In this document: piece after piece, positions 18,180-27,830 of the stretch
Layout of the letters: every line of letters begins with the position of its first letter
Numbering within the stretch: position 1 is the stretch's first letter
Assembly (NCBI RefSeq): GCF_004366595.1
Contig: NZ_SORE01000017.1
Location: 1-64,000, forward strand
Length of the DNA stretch: 64,000 nt
From: Paraburkholderia rhizosphaerae
GTDB taxonomy: Bacteria; Pseudomonadota; Gammaproteobacteria; Burkholderiales; Burkholderiaceae
Direction of reading: 5' to 3'
The notes under the pieces: model-generated
Told to the model about the DNA's origin: nothing
Seen by the model: the letters and a program-made list of their open reading frames with translations, nothing else
Database searches by the model: none
Program-made: the position numbers and the translations under genes

Positions 18180-19148
18180 ATGAGCCAGTACCGTTCCCGT
18201 TTGCCGATGCTGGATCGCGACCAGGTGTTTCTCACCCCGGGCGGGCTGGGAACATCGTTATTGTTTCGCGAAGGGCTCGATTTACCGCATTTCGCGTCCT
18301 TCGACTTGCTCAAGGATGAGAGAAGCGCCTCATTGATCGAAGACTTTTTCGACCGCTTCGCGATGCTCGCCCGGGAACGCGGCGTCGGCATGATGCTGAC
18401 CACGCCGACGTGGCGCGCGAATCGCGACTGGGGACGCAAACTCGGCTATTCCGACGATGCGCTTGCCGCCGTGAACCGGCGCGCGGTCGATCTGATGCTG
18501 AAGGTTCGCTCAAAGTGGCAGACGCCCGGCATGCCTGACATCATCGCGGGCACGATCGGGCCGCGCGGCGACGGCTATCAGGCCGATGCCCGCATGAGCG
18601 CCACCGAAGCGCGTGACTATCATCATGCGCAGATCGCAACCTTTGCGGCCACTGAGGCCGATATGGTCGGGGCCAACACGCTGACCTATGTCGACGAGGC
18701 GATCGGCATTGCATATGCAGCGCGAGCGTGCGCGATGCCGCTCTTCGTTTCGTTCACCGTCGAAACCGATGGACGCCTGCCTTCGGGTGACACGTTACAG
18801 GAAGCGATCGAACGCACCGATGCGCAGACCGACGGCTATGCAGCGTTCTTCATGATCAATTGCGCGCACCCGTCGCATTTTCAATCGGCACTGCAAGCAG
18901 GCGGCGACTGGGTGCAGCGCATTCGCGGCGTGCGGGCAAACGCGTCGCGGCGCAGTCACGCCGAATTGAACGACGCATCCGAACTCGACGATGGCGACCC
19001 CGCGGACCTCGGCGAGCACTATGCGGTACTACGCAGGTTGCTGCCGAGGCTCACGATGGTCGGCGGATGTTGCGGCACCGACCTGCGCCACGCAGATCAG
19101 ATATGTCGGGCCATGCAACGCGTCAGCGGGATTGAATCGCCATCCTGA
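18180..19148 (+). CDS. Homocysteine S-methyltransferase family protein
   Basis: A 322-residue zinc-dependent TIM-barrel methyltransferase. The three zinc-ligand cysteines are visible: Cys228 in MINCAHPSH and Cys297/Cys298 in VGGCCGTD. The family makes methionine from homocysteine using S-methylmethionine or a betaine-type methyl donor. The donor here is not evident. ATG 18180 is preferred over 18162, since it gives the conserved-looking MSQYRSRLPML opening. It lies 150 bases after the GlxA-type regulator and before an EamA transporter in the same orientation, possibly a small methyl-donor uptake and use unit (inference). Confidence 0.8.
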   Translation: MSQYRSRLPMLDRDQVFLTPGGLGTSLLFREGLDLPHFASFDLLKDERSASLIEDFFDRFAMLARERGVGMMLTTPTWRANRDWGRKLGYSDDALAAVNRRAVDLMLKVRSKWQTPGMPDIIAGTIGPRGDGYQADARMSATEARDYHHAQIATFAATEADMVGANTLTYVDEAIGIAYAARACAMPLFVSFTVETDGRLPSGDTLQEAIERTDAQTDGYAAFFMINCAHPSHFQSALQAGGDWVQRIRGVRANASRRSHAELNDASELDDGDPADLGEHYAVLRRLLPRLTMVGGCCGTDLRHADQICRAMQRVSGIESPS

Positions 19149-19189
19149 TCGCCCGGCCTGCAGGTGCGCGAGTACGGTATCCTACGCCG

Positions 19190-20053
19190 ATGCATAAATA
19201 TGAAATCAATCGCGCACTCGGCCTGACCCAGATTCATTTGGCGGTATTGCTCGCAGGCTGCGCCGGCCTGTTTGCGAAATTGCTGACGGTCAATGCAGCG
19301 CAATTGACGGCCGGCCGGACGGTCTTCGGAAGCCTCGCGTTACTGCTATTCGCGTTAGCTTCCAGGAAAAGCCTGCGTCTCGCGACGAAACAGGACGCGG
19401 CTGCACTTGCACTGTCCGGCGTCATACTGGCGCTGCACTGGTACAGCTTTTTTCACTCCATTCAGGTCTCGACGGTCGCAATCGGCTTGCTCGCGTTCTC
19501 GACGTTTCCGTTATTCACAACCTTTCTCGAACCGCTCGCCTTTAGCGAACGGATCCATCGCGACGACGTGATCACCGCGCTGATCGTCACGGTAGGCCTG
19601 GTGCTCGTTACGCCGAGCCTCGATTTACGGAACGAGCTGACTCAAGGTGTGCTGTGGGGAATCCTGTCGGCATTCGCGTATGCCGTGCTCGCACTGTTGA
19701 ACCGTCTTTATACGGCTCGATATCCGTCGGTTAGCATTTCGTTTTATCAACAGGCGGTTGCCGCGCTATGCATTCTTCCGTTTGCATTGCAGGCGCAAAC
19801 CCATATATCGCCGACCGACTGGGTTTATCTGATCGTCCTTGGTGTGGTGTTCACCGCACTGGGGCAAGGCCTCGTGGTCGCGAGCCTGAAGCATCTCAGC
19901 GCTCAAACCACCAGCGTCGTGTTCGGTCTTGAACCCGTATACGGCATTGCGTTGGCGTGGCTGCTGATCGGCGAAACACCTGCGATCCGAACCGCGGTCG
20001 GTGGCGGCCTGATCTGCAGCGCCGTGTTCGTCGCATCGTTCAGGCGACGCTAG
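19190..20053 (+). CDS. EamA/DMT-family transporter
   Basis: A 287-residue membrane protein with ten hydrophobic helices in two EamA repeats. The first repeat covers about residues 10-140 and the second 150-285, each ending with the family's LVLVTPSL- and GGGLICSAVF-like helices. The drug/metabolite transporter superfamily includes exporters of amino acids and other metabolites, and the substrate is unknown. The gene starts 41 bases after the homocysteine methyltransferase, in the same direction, so they may be cotranscribed. The final CFVASFRRR-type end is a basic cytoplasmic tail. Confidence 0.8.
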   Translation: MHKYEINRALGLTQIHLAVLLAGCAGLFAKLLTVNAAQLTAGRTVFGSLALLLFALASRKSLRLATKQDAAALALSGVILALHWYSFFHSIQVSTVAIGLLAFSTFPLFTTFLEPLAFSERIHRDDVITALIVTVGLVLVTPSLDLRNELTQGVLWGILSAFAYAVLALLNRLYTARYPSVSISFYQQAVAALCILPFALQAQTHISPTDWVYLIVLGVVFTALGQGLVVASLKHLSAQTTSVVFGLEPVYGIALAWLLIGETPAIRTAVGGGLICSAVFVASFRRR

Positions 20054-20205
20054 CATCCGCAGCGCCGACCCATGCGGCATAGAAGGACCCGCGCGTCCAT
20101 TCAGACGTCACCACGCCGCATGTTTACCACTACACTTGACACTTCAGGCTCGCCCGCGCGCCGTTCAGCAACGACAGCGCGCCCCACTCTCGTCGCGTCT
20201 TCGAT

Positions 20206-21945
20206 ATGGCCTCGCCTGCTGCAGACCGTCGTACAGTGCTTGCCCGTCTCGCACGACTCGCGCCGGGCCTGGCCTCCTTCGTCCACTACCGCCGCGATGA
20301 CCTGCGCCATGACATCGTGGCGGGCGTGTGCGTCGCATCGGTCGCGTTGCCGGTCGGTGTTGCGTACGCGGAGCTGGCTGGCTTCAATCCCGCTATTGGC
20401 CTCTACTCGTGCTTATGGCCGCTCGTCGCCTATGCGCTGTTCGGCACGTCGCGACAGCTGATCGTCGGCCCCGATGCGGCAACCTGCGCGTTGATCGCCG
20501 CGGCGTTGACGCCGTTCGCGGCGCCAGGCTCCGATGCGTACCTGGCGCTGTCGGCAACGCTCACATTCGTCGCAGGATTGATTTGCATCGCGGCGGGTTG
20601 GGTCGGCCTCGGCGCGTGTGCGGACTTTCTGTCCCGGCCGATTCTCACCGGCTTTATGAACGGCATTGCGATTTCAATCGCGCTGGGGCAGGTCGGCAAA
20701 CTGCTCGGCTTCAAGATTGCATCGACCGGCATCATTCGCCCGTTTATCGAAATCGTCGAGAAGATCGGGCAAACTCATTGGCCGACGCTAGCGGTCGGGT
20801 CAGGCGCGTTTGCGCTGCTCATTGCGCTGCCCAAGCTAGCGCCTCGGGTGCCGACCGCGCTGGCGACGCTCGCGATTGCCGCGGGCGTCGTCGGCCTCTT
20901 TTCGCTTGATTCATACGGGGTGCGCACGATAGGCGCGGTACCGCCCGGCTTGCCATGGCTCACGCTGCCGACCCTGTCGTTCACGAAGCTCGACACACTT
21001 GTCGTCGATGCCGCCGGTATCGCGCTCATTTCGTTTTGCAGCGCGATGCTGACCGCACGAAGTTTCGCCGCGAGAAACCACTACGAAATCGACGATGACC
21101 GCGAATTCGCCGCGATTGGCGCGGCCAATATCGTGTCGTCGCTGACGCAGGGGTTTGCGATCAGCGGCGCGGACTCACGCACCGCGATGAACGATATGGC
21201 GGGCGGCCGCACGCAAATGGCTTCGCTGGTTGCGGCCGCATCGATTGGCCTGGTGCTCGTGTTTCTCACGAAGCCGCTGCAATACGTGCCGACGCCGGCG
21301 CTCGGTGCGGTGCTGGTAATGGCGGCCGTGTCGCTCGTCGATCTCGCGACACTGAGGACGTTATGGCGCGAGTCGCGCAGCGAGTTCTTCATCTGCATAT
21401 CGGCAACTCTTGGCGTCGTGCTGTTCGGCTCGCTAAGAGGCATCCTGCTAGCGGTCGTACTTGCGTTGTTCCGCTTTATTCGCCTCGTCGCGCGGCCATC
21501 GTGCGAGGTGCTCGGCACAGTGGAAGGCATGAAAGGTTTTCACAGCATTGCCCGTCATGCAGACGCGCGTCAAACGCCGGGCCTTTGCCTGTTCCGTTTC
21601 AATGCGCCGATCGTCTTTTTCAACGCACGGCATTTCCGACTGTCCGTGCTCAATGCGATTGATGCGAGCGTTCCAACGCCGACATGGTTCGTGCTAGATG
21701 CGATTACCGTGACCTCCGTCGATGTGACGGGGCGACGCGTCGTCGAAGAATTGCGCGAAGAACTCGGCCGTCGCGGTGTGACCTTCGTGTTGGCCGGACG
21801 GCGAACGCAGCGGCTGGAGTGGCGCGAGAAACACGGACTGCGCCACGCCGCGGATAATCAGCTTCACTATCCGACGCTCAGAGCCGCGGTCCAGGCTTTT
21901 CACGCGATGCGCAAGCCAAAGAAGCCGTCGCAGTCGCCGACGTAG
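20206..21945 (+). CDS. SulP-family anion transporter with STAS domain
   Basis: A 579-residue inner-membrane transporter. The N-terminal 410 or so residues have the SulP core (DIVAGVCVASVALPVGVAYA, GPDAATCALIAAAL, FLSRPILTGFMNGIA, SRTAMNDMAGGRTQMASLV). The cytoplasmic STAS domain (about residues 440-570) includes RFNAPIVFFNA and the loop FVLDAITVTSVDVTG. SulP proteins carry sulfate, bicarbonate or dicarboxylates, and no neighbour identifies the ion here. It is a single gene converging with the MmyB-type regulator, whose stop is 46 bases away. Confidence 0.88.
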   Translation: MASPAADRRTVLARLARLAPGLASFVHYRRDDLRHDIVAGVCVASVALPVGVAYAELAGFNPAIGLYSCLWPLVAYALFGTSRQLIVGPDAATCALIAAALTPFAAPGSDAYLALSATLTFVAGLICIAAGWVGLGACADFLSRPILTGFMNGIAISIALGQVGKLLGFKIASTGIIRPFIEIVEKIGQTHWPTLAVGSGAFALLIALPKLAPRVPTALATLAIAAGVVGLFSLDSYGVRTIGAVPPGLPWLTLPTLSFTKLDTLVVDAAGIALISFCSAMLTARSFAARNHYEIDDDREFAAIGAANIVSSLTQGFAISGADSRTAMNDMAGGRTQMASLVAAASIGLVLVFLTKPLQYVPTPALGAVLVMAAVSLVDLATLRTLWRESRSEFFICISATLGVVLFGSLRGILLAVVLALFRFIRLVARPSCEVLGTVEGMKGFHSIARHADARQTPGLCLFRFNAPIVFFNARHFRLSVLNAIDASVPTPTWFVLDAITVTSVDVTGRRVVEELREELGRRGVTFVLAGRRTQRLEWREKHGLRHAADNQLHYPTLRAAVQAFHAMRKPKKPSQSPT

Positions 21946-21991
21946 TTCGGCGTATCGACAGTCAAAGCGGGGGTACCGCGACGCCCCGGTA

Positions 21992-22912
21992 TCACCCGAC
22001 AGTGCCGGTCCCCGACGCCCGCGCCTTCCGAAACGTATCGAGCACCGTCGCCGCTTCAAACGGACCGCTCGCACTCTTCGTGCTCTTCATCAATGCATCG
22101 ATGCGCTGCGCGGTATCGGTCGACGGCGCGGGCGTGTAAACCATGATGCGCATCCCCGGCGCGTCGGGCACCTCCAGCGACAACGCATCCAGTTCAAGCA
22201 CCCCTGCGACCGGATGCTCGATCACCTTGCGCCAGTCGCTGCGCTTGAGCACCTCATGCTCGGCCCACCAGCGGCAGAAATCCGCATCGGTATCGTTCAG
22301 TTCTTCGACGAGGTCACGCAAAAAGACTTCGCCCGATGGCCGCAGGATGTAATCGCCGCGGAACTGCGCGAGCACGCATTTCGCGTACGCATCCCAGCCT
22401 CGAAACAGCGTGCGCGCGCCATCGTGCTGGAAGGTGAACCACAGCAGATTGCAGCGCCCGGCCGGCATCTTCCGGAAGTCGGTGAACACGCGTGTGGCCG
22501 CGTCGTTCCACGTCACATAGTTCCAGTTGCCGTCGACCACGTACGCGGGCATGTTGCCGAGTTGATCGAGCATGCGACGCACGGTATCGGTAACGTTCTG
22601 CGCAATCGGATAAGGGCCGGGCGGCGTGTAGTGATTGGCCAGTTCGAACAGATGCGTGCGTTCATGCGGTGAAAGCTTCAGCGCATTCGCGAGGCTTTCA
22701 ATTGTCTTGAACGATACGTTGACTTCCCTGCCCTGCTCGAGCCACGCGTACCAGGTCACGCTAATACCCGCGCGCTCCGCGACTTCTTCGCGGCGCAGCC
22801 CGGGCGTCTTGCGCCGGCTGCCGCACGGGAAATCGACGTCTTCCGGCCGCAGACGCGCGCGCCGCGTCTTGAGGAAATCAGCCAGTTCGTTCAAACGCTG
22901 CTGCTTCTCCAT
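21992..22912 (-). CDS. Xre-type HTH regulator with MmyB-like ligand domain
   Basis: A 306-residue transcription factor. The N-terminal Xre helix-turn-helix (residues about 10-80) carries the family's TPGLRREEVAERAGISVTWY and WLEQGREVN motifs. The rest is an MmyB-like ligand-binding domain (PAYVVDGNWNYVTWNDAA, NLLWFTF). In this family the gene usually controls a divergent metabolic gene or operon. Here that is the ABC importer/hydroxyquinol cluster, 206 bases away, so it is the best candidate for the cluster's regulator. The start ATG 22912 (MEKQQRLNEL) is chosen over 22960 because the extra 16 residues run into the palindromic operator region. Confidence 0.85.
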   Translation of the reverse strand: MEKQQRLNELADFLKTRRARLRPEDVDFPCGSRRKTPGLRREEVAERAGISVTWYAWLEQGREVNVSFKTIESLANALKLSPHERTHLFELANHYTPPGPYPIAQNVTDTVRRMLDQLGNMPAYVVDGNWNYVTWNDAATRVFTDFRKMPAGRCNLLWFTFQHDGARTLFRGWDAYAKCVLAQFRGDYILRPSGEVFLRDLVEELNDTDADFCRWWAEHEVLKRSDWRKVIEHPVAGVLELDALSLEVPDAPGMRIMVYTPAPSTDTAQRIDALMKSTKSASGPFEAATVLDTFRKARASGTGTVG

Positions 22913-22943
22913 CTGTCGTCTCCTCGCTATCCCTGTTACTGCC

Positions 22944-22966
22944 ATTACTAGTAATAGCAATTGCTA
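22944..22966. promoter_or_regulatory. Two abutting palindromes, probable operator of the catabolic cluster
   Basis: ATTACTAGTAAT (22944-22955) and TAGCAATTGCTA (22955-22966) are both perfect 12-bp palindromes sharing one base. They are AT-rich in GC-rich surroundings, lie 32-54 bases upstream of the MmyB-type regulator start and fall inside the 206-base divergent region. This is where an autoregulator that also controls the importer operon would bind. Binding is inferred. Confidence 0.5.
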
Positions 22967-23118
22967 GATGCACCCCGTCAACCATGCCACATTGGCGCCG
23001 TCGGGATGCACATCGAGTCCAGCACGGTAGCGCCAGATTATAGATCGCGTCAGCGCATGCGCGATGGTCGAAAAGTGCGAATTCCCCGGCAAAAACCAGA
23101 ACATTTACGGAGACAATC

Positions 23119-24273
23119 ATGCGTCGTTCGACCCGCTTTCAACGTGCGAGCGTGCTCGCCGCCGCGGCTTTCATGCTCGCCGCTCCTTTGTCCGCGCACG
23201 CGGACTACACCGGCGCGCCGCGTACGTTCCTGTTCAATCCGGCCGTGCAGATCCCGTTCTCCGATACCGCAAAGTTCAAGAAAAAGCCCCCGTATGTGAT
23301 CGGCTTTTCAAACGCGGGGCTCGGCGACAGCTGGCGTGTTGTGATGCAGCAATCGTTGATGAAGGAAGCCTCGGAGCACCCCGACCTCATCAAGCAGTTG
23401 CTGATCACGAACGGCAACATGGACGATGCGAAGCAGGCCGCGGATATCCAGGATCTGATCTCGCGCGGTGTCGACCTGCTGATCGTGAGCGCGAATACGC
23501 AGAAGGCGCTCGACCCGGTCGTCACGCGCGCGATGAAACAGGGCATTCCGGTCGTGATGGTCGACCGTCGAATTTCGTCGGATAACTTTGTTTCGTTCGT
23601 CACCGGCTCCGACGCGATGATGGGCCGGTTGTGGGCGCAATGGATTGTCGAGAAGCTGCACGGCAAGGGCAATGTGATCATGCTCGCGGGCCAGGCGGGT
23701 TCGAGCGTCAGCGCGGACCGCGAAGCGGCCGCGCATCAGGTGTTCTCGCAGTACCCGGGCATCAAGGTGCTCGACACCGTGTATTCGGACTGGAGTCCCG
23801 TTAAAGCCAAGCAGCAGATGCAGGCGATGATCGCGAAATACGGACACAGCATCAACGCGGTGTGGTGCGCGCATGGCCTGCCGGTCGCGGGTTCGATCGA
23901 CGCGTTCGTCGCAGCCGGTTTCAAGCCCGGTGAAATTCCGCCGCATACGACCGCCGACCTCAACGGGCCGCTGCAACTTGCGCTGAAGTACAAGATCCCG
24001 ATGCTCGAAATCGGCTATCCTCCATCGATGGGCAGCACGTCGCTCGATGTCGCGCTCAAGGTGCTGCAAGGGCAGTCGCTGCCGAAAATCTACGAAATCA
24101 GCCCTCAGATCGCGCTGACGCGCGGCGATGAAACAGCGTCGGTCCCGCATCCGGATCAGTACATCGACCAGGTCGTCGATGCGAAAGGGCCGCCCGACGA
24201 GATTATCGATAGCGGCATGGGGCCGGGCTACAACCCGTCGACATTCAAGGTCAAGCTGCCGGGTGAGAAATGA
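23119..24273 (+). CDS. CUT2 sugar-type ABC importer, periplasmic binding protein
   Basis: A 384-residue secreted binding protein of the ribose/galactose type (Peripla_BP_4). The signal peptide (about residues 1-29) ends in the LSAHADY region, followed by YVIGFSNAGLGDSWR and a repeated two-lobe fold (GVDLLIVSANTQKALDPV, GIPVVMVDRRISSDNFVSF, AGQAGSSVSADREAA). It begins the importer operon, and its stop overlaps the ATPase start (ATGA at 24270). Family ligands are sugars, polyols and occasionally cyclitols. The downstream aromatic-type enzymes argue for an unusual ligand (inference). Confidence 0.85.
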   Translation: MRRSTRFQRASVLAAAAFMLAAPLSAHADYTGAPRTFLFNPAVQIPFSDTAKFKKKPPYVIGFSNAGLGDSWRVVMQQSLMKEASEHPDLIKQLLITNGNMDDAKQAADIQDLISRGVDLLIVSANTQKALDPVVTRAMKQGIPVVMVDRRISSDNFVSFVTGSDAMMGRLWAQWIVEKLHGKGNVIMLAGQAGSSVSADREAAAHQVFSQYPGIKVLDTVYSDWSPVKAKQQMQAMIAKYGHSINAVWCAHGLPVAGSIDAFVAAGFKPGEIPPHTTADLNGPLQLALKYKIPMLEIGYPPSMGSTSLDVALKVLQGQSLPKIYEISPQIALTRGDETASVPHPDQYIDQVVDAKGPPDEIIDSGMGPGYNPSTFKVKLPGEK

Positions 24274-25847
24274 ACGAACGCGCACCCAGCGCCGCGGGTG
24301 AGCATCGCGGTGCCTCATCGCAGCCCGATGTGATCGAAGCGGTCGGCATCACCAAGCAGTTCCCCGGCGTCAAGAGTCTCGACGCGGTGAGCTTCGGCGT
24401 GCGCGGCGGCGAGATTCATGCGCTGGTCGGTGAAAACGGCGCAGGCAAATCGACGCTGATGAAAGTGCTCGCGGGCGCTTACACGCCGGACGACGGCGAA
24501 CTACGCTTCGATGGGCAACCTGTGCAGTGGAAATCGCCTGCGGACGCGAAAGCGCGCGGCATTCACATCATCTATCAGGAACTCGTGTTGTTCCCGCAGT
24601 CGAGCGTCGCGCAGAACATCCTCGCGGGAATCGAACCGCGTACGCGGCTGGGTTCCATCGATCATCGCGCGATGAACGAACGCGCCGCGGCATTGCTTCG
24701 CGAACTCGGCGTGCAACTCGATCCGCGTGAGCGCGTCGGTGCGCTGTCCGTGGCCAACCAGCAGATGGTCGAGATCGCGAAGGCGATGGCAAGCGAAATT
24801 CGCGTGCTGATTCTCGACGAGCCGACGGCCGTTATCGCCGGCAAGGAAGTGCAGCTGCTGTTTCAGCGCTTACGCGTGCTGCGCGAACGCGGTGTCGCGA
24901 TCATCTACATCTCGCACCGCCTCGATGAAATTTTCGAGCTTTGCGACCGCGTGACCGTGATGAAAGACGGCTGCAAGATCGGCACGCAGCCGGTGGCGGA
25001 CACGTCGCACGACGCGCTCGTCCGGATGATGGTCGGCCGCGAAATGAAAGACATCTACCCGCCGAAGGCTCATCAGGATAGCAACGGTACGGTACTGATG
25101 AAAGTCGCAGGCCTGCATGTCGGCAGCCGCGTCGTCGATGCGTCGCTGTCGGTGCGCGCCGGCGAAATCGTCGGTCTCGCCGGCATGGTCGGCTCCGGGC
25201 GCACCGAGCTCGCATCGGGCATCTTCGGCGCGCTGCCCGCACGCGGCAGCATCGAGGTACGCGGCACGCACCACACACGCATGACGCCTGCCACGGCAAT
25301 CCGGCTCGGCCTCGGCTTCGTCACCGAAGACCGCAAGTCAGAAGGCCTGCTGATGTACCTGAATGTCGCGCAAAACGTCACCGCAGCGACGTTGCGGCGC
25401 GTGTCGCGTTTCGGGCTGCTGCGCGCGAACCATGAACGCGCCGCGGGCGCGCACGCAATTCGTGAATACAGCGTTGCCGGCGCCCGGCCGACCGGCAGCG
25501 TCGCGACGCTATCGGGAGGCAACCAGCAGAAAGTGCTGATCAGCCGCTGGGTTCGCGTATGCACCAGCGTGCTGATTCTCGACGAACCGACGCGCGGCGT
25601 CGATATCGGCGCGAAGGCGGAAATCTACCGGCTGATGCGGCAACTGACGGAGCGCGGCCTCGGCATCCTGATGATCAGTTCCGAGCTGCAGGAAGTGATC
25701 GGCATGTCCGACCGCGTACTGGTGATGCGCGAAGGGCGTATCGCCGGCGAGCTCAGCGGCGAGCGGATGACCGAACAGCAGATCATGGCGCTCGCGACGG
25801 GCTCGCGGTCCACACCCACCGGAGGGGCTCATGCGTCTGCTCACTGA
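24270..25847 (+). CDS. CUT2 sugar-type ABC importer, double ATPase
   Basis: A 525-residue tandem ATPase (RbsA/MglA type). The first domain has a canonical Walker A (GENGAGKST, residues 54-62) and Walker B (LILDEPTAV) but a degenerate signature (LSVANQQ). The second domain has a degenerate Walker A (GMVGSGRTE) but a good signature (LSGGNQQKV) and Walker B (LILDEPTRGVD). This asymmetry is normal for the CUT2 family. It overlaps the binding-protein gene by four bases and the first permease gene by 17 bases. Powers uptake of the cluster's substrate. Confidence 0.92.
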   Translation: MNERAPSAAGEHRGASSQPDVIEAVGITKQFPGVKSLDAVSFGVRGGEIHALVGENGAGKSTLMKVLAGAYTPDDGELRFDGQPVQWKSPADAKARGIHIIYQELVLFPQSSVAQNILAGIEPRTRLGSIDHRAMNERAAALLRELGVQLDPRERVGALSVANQQMVEIAKAMASEIRVLILDEPTAVIAGKEVQLLFQRLRVLRERGVAIIYISHRLDEIFELCDRVTVMKDGCKIGTQPVADTSHDALVRMMVGREMKDIYPPKAHQDSNGTVLMKVAGLHVGSRVVDASLSVRAGEIVGLAGMVGSGRTELASGIFGALPARGSIEVRGTHHTRMTPATAIRLGLGFVTEDRKSEGLLMYLNVAQNVTAATLRRVSRFGLLRANHERAAGAHAIREYSVAGARPTGSVATLSGGNQQKVLISRWVRVCTSVLILDEPTRGVDIGAKAEIYRLMRQLTERGLGILMISSELQEVIGMSDRVLVMREGRIAGELSGERMTEQQIMALATGSRSTPTGGAHASAH

Positions 25848-26805
25848 CAACCCGCCCGCGTTTTTCCGGCGCCACGTCGCACCGAACGGCGCCGGCTATA
25901 TCGTCGCGGGTCTGATCGTCGTGTTGCTGGTTGCGGGCGCAAGCGTCAGCGACCGCTTTTCGACGCTTTCGAATCTGCTCAATATCCATCAGCAGTCGAC
26001 CGGGCTCGCGCTCGTCGCGCTCGGCCAGACGCTTGCCGTGCTCACCGGCGGCATCGATCTGTCCGTCGGCTCGCTGATCAGCGTAACCGCGACGCTCACA
26101 TCCGGCCTGTCGGACAGCACGCAAGGCGCATGGCAAATAGCGATTGCCGCCGCGCTTGGTTTGTCGATTGTCGTTGGCCTGCTGAACGGCCTGCTCGTGC
26201 TTTGGCTTCGCGTGCATCCGCTGATCGTCACGCTCGGCATGGGTGCGGTGCTGCAAGGCGGCATCCTGTACTACGCGAACGGCCCGGCCGGCGCCGTGCC
26301 GGACGGCTTCGACGCATTGGCCTACGGCCGATACGCAAACCTGCCCGTGACCGCCACCATCGTACTGCTGCTGTACGTCGCCATGTCGTACTTCATGCGC
26401 AACACGCGGCTCGGACGCTACGTGTACCTCGTCGGCGATGACGACAACGCAGCGACGCTAGCGGGCATTCCCCGCAAGCGCGTGATTCTGTTCGTCTACA
26501 CATTCTCAGCGTTCTGCGCGGGTTTGACGGGCGTCTACCTCGCGGCCCAGTTCGGCTCCGGCCAGCCATATCTCGGCGCGAACTACACGCTCGCGTCCAT
26601 CACCCCCGTGGTGGTTGGCGGCACGATTCTGAGCGGCGGACGCGGTGGCGTGATCGGCACGCTACTCGGCGTGTATCTGCTCAGCATGCTGAACAACCTG
26701 ATCAACTTTGCCGGCGTGCCTTCGCAATACCAGTTGATCGTGCAAGGCATCGCGATCATCGCCGCTGTATGCGTGAACGTTCAGCAGAAACGGAGGATCG
26801 CATGA
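25831..26805 (+). CDS. CUT2 sugar-type ABC importer, permease 1
   Basis: A 324-residue RbsC-like permease with 8-10 hydrophobic helices. The family core LAVLTGGIDLSVGSLISVTA (about residues 68-87) is present, as is the coupling/late motif VVVGGTILSGGRGGVIGT. ATG 25831 lies inside the end of the ATPase gene. The gene itself overlaps the second permease by ATGA at 26802. Two dissimilar permeases indicate a heterodimeric channel. Confidence 0.88.
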   Translation: MRLLTDNPPAFFRRHVAPNGAGYIVAGLIVVLLVAGASVSDRFSTLSNLLNIHQQSTGLALVALGQTLAVLTGGIDLSVGSLISVTATLTSGLSDSTQGAWQIAIAAALGLSIVVGLLNGLLVLWLRVHPLIVTLGMGAVLQGGILYYANGPAGAVPDGFDALAYGRYANLPVTATIVLLLYVAMSYFMRNTRLGRYVYLVGDDDNAATLAGIPRKRVILFVYTFSAFCAGLTGVYLAAQFGSGQPYLGANYTLASITPVVVGGTILSGGRGGVIGTLLGVYLLSMLNNLINFAGVPSQYQLIVQGIAIIAAVCVNVQQKRRIA

Positions 26806-27773
26806 ACCCGGTGGCTCCGCGTCGTGATACCGCGCCCGCGCGCGCCCTTCCGCTGGCGCTCGTGCAACGCTACGGTATCTATCTGTTTCTGGTGCTGCTT
26901 ATCGCGTTGTCGGGCGCATGGTCGCCGACCTTCCTGCGCATCGACAACGTGCTCAATATGCTCGTGCAGTTCGCTCCGCTCGGCATCGTGGTTATCGGGC
27001 AGACGTTCGTCATTCTGGTCGGCGGACTCGACCTCTCCGTTGCGTCCGTAATGGCGACGGCTGCCGTCATCGCGACAGCATTCGACAGCACCAACCACTC
27101 CGCGCCCGCCATTTTCGGCATCACGTTCGTTCTATCTGTGGGCGCTGGGCTGCTCAACGGCCTGCTCGTGACGAAGCGCCAGGTATCGCCGTTCCTCGCG
27201 ACGTTCGCGACAGCCGTCGTGCTTGACGGCTTGCGCTTTGCGTACACCCAGGGCGCACCGTCAGGCAACGTGCCGCCGCTCTTTCACGTGATGGGCACGG
27301 GCTCGATTGCCGGTATCCCGGTCAACGTGCTGATGCTGGCGGTATGCGCTGCGCTATTCGGCACGCTGCTGCATCTGTCGACATTCGGGCGCCGCGTGTA
27401 CATGGTCGGGGGCAACCCGATCGCCGCGAAGCTGGTCGGCGTCAGCCCGGATACCGTGCGTATCGCCTGCTATGTGATCAGTGCGCTGCTTGCCGGGCTC
27501 GCCGGCCTCACGTTATCCGGCTACGTCGGCATCGTCGATAACTGGGTGGGGCGCGGCTTCGAGCTCGACTCGATCGTCGCCGCGGTGATGGGCGGACTCG
27601 CACTCTCCGGCGGCCGCGGCTCGTTGCCTGGCGCGCTGGCGGGCGCCGCGATCCTTGTCATCGTGTTCAACATCGTGCTGCTGCTCGGCATGCCGGTGCA
27701 GGCACAGATCATCGTGAAGGGCGCCATCATCATCGCCGCATCCGCGTGCTACGTGAGCCGCCAGCGCCGCTGA
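26802..27773 (+). CDS. CUT2 sugar-type ABC importer, permease 2
   Basis: A 323-residue RbsC-like permease, partner of the preceding one. Motifs FVILVGGLDLSVASVMATAA and VMGGLALSGGRGSLPGALAG are those of the family. The start ATG 26802 overlaps the previous stop, and a frame opening at 26769 is inside the upstream gene and rejected. The gene is followed after 57 bases by the zinc alcohol dehydrogenase in the same direction, consistent with one transcript from importer to catabolic enzymes. Confidence 0.88.
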   Translation: MNPVAPRRDTAPARALPLALVQRYGIYLFLVLLIALSGAWSPTFLRIDNVLNMLVQFAPLGIVVIGQTFVILVGGLDLSVASVMATAAVIATAFDSTNHSAPAIFGITFVLSVGAGLLNGLLVTKRQVSPFLATFATAVVLDGLRFAYTQGAPSGNVPPLFHVMGTGSIAGIPVNVLMLAVCAALFGTLLHLSTFGRRVYMVGGNPIAAKLVGVSPDTVRIACYVISALLAGLAGLTLSGYVGIVDNWVGRGFELDSIVAAVMGGLALSGGRGSLPGALAGAAILVIVFNIVLLLGMPVQAQIIVKGAIIIAASACYVSRQRR

Positions 27774-27830
27774 CATTTTCCAGTTGCATAAGGCCATCTG
27801 AAATGGCCCGTTCATCATAGGAGTCGAGAC

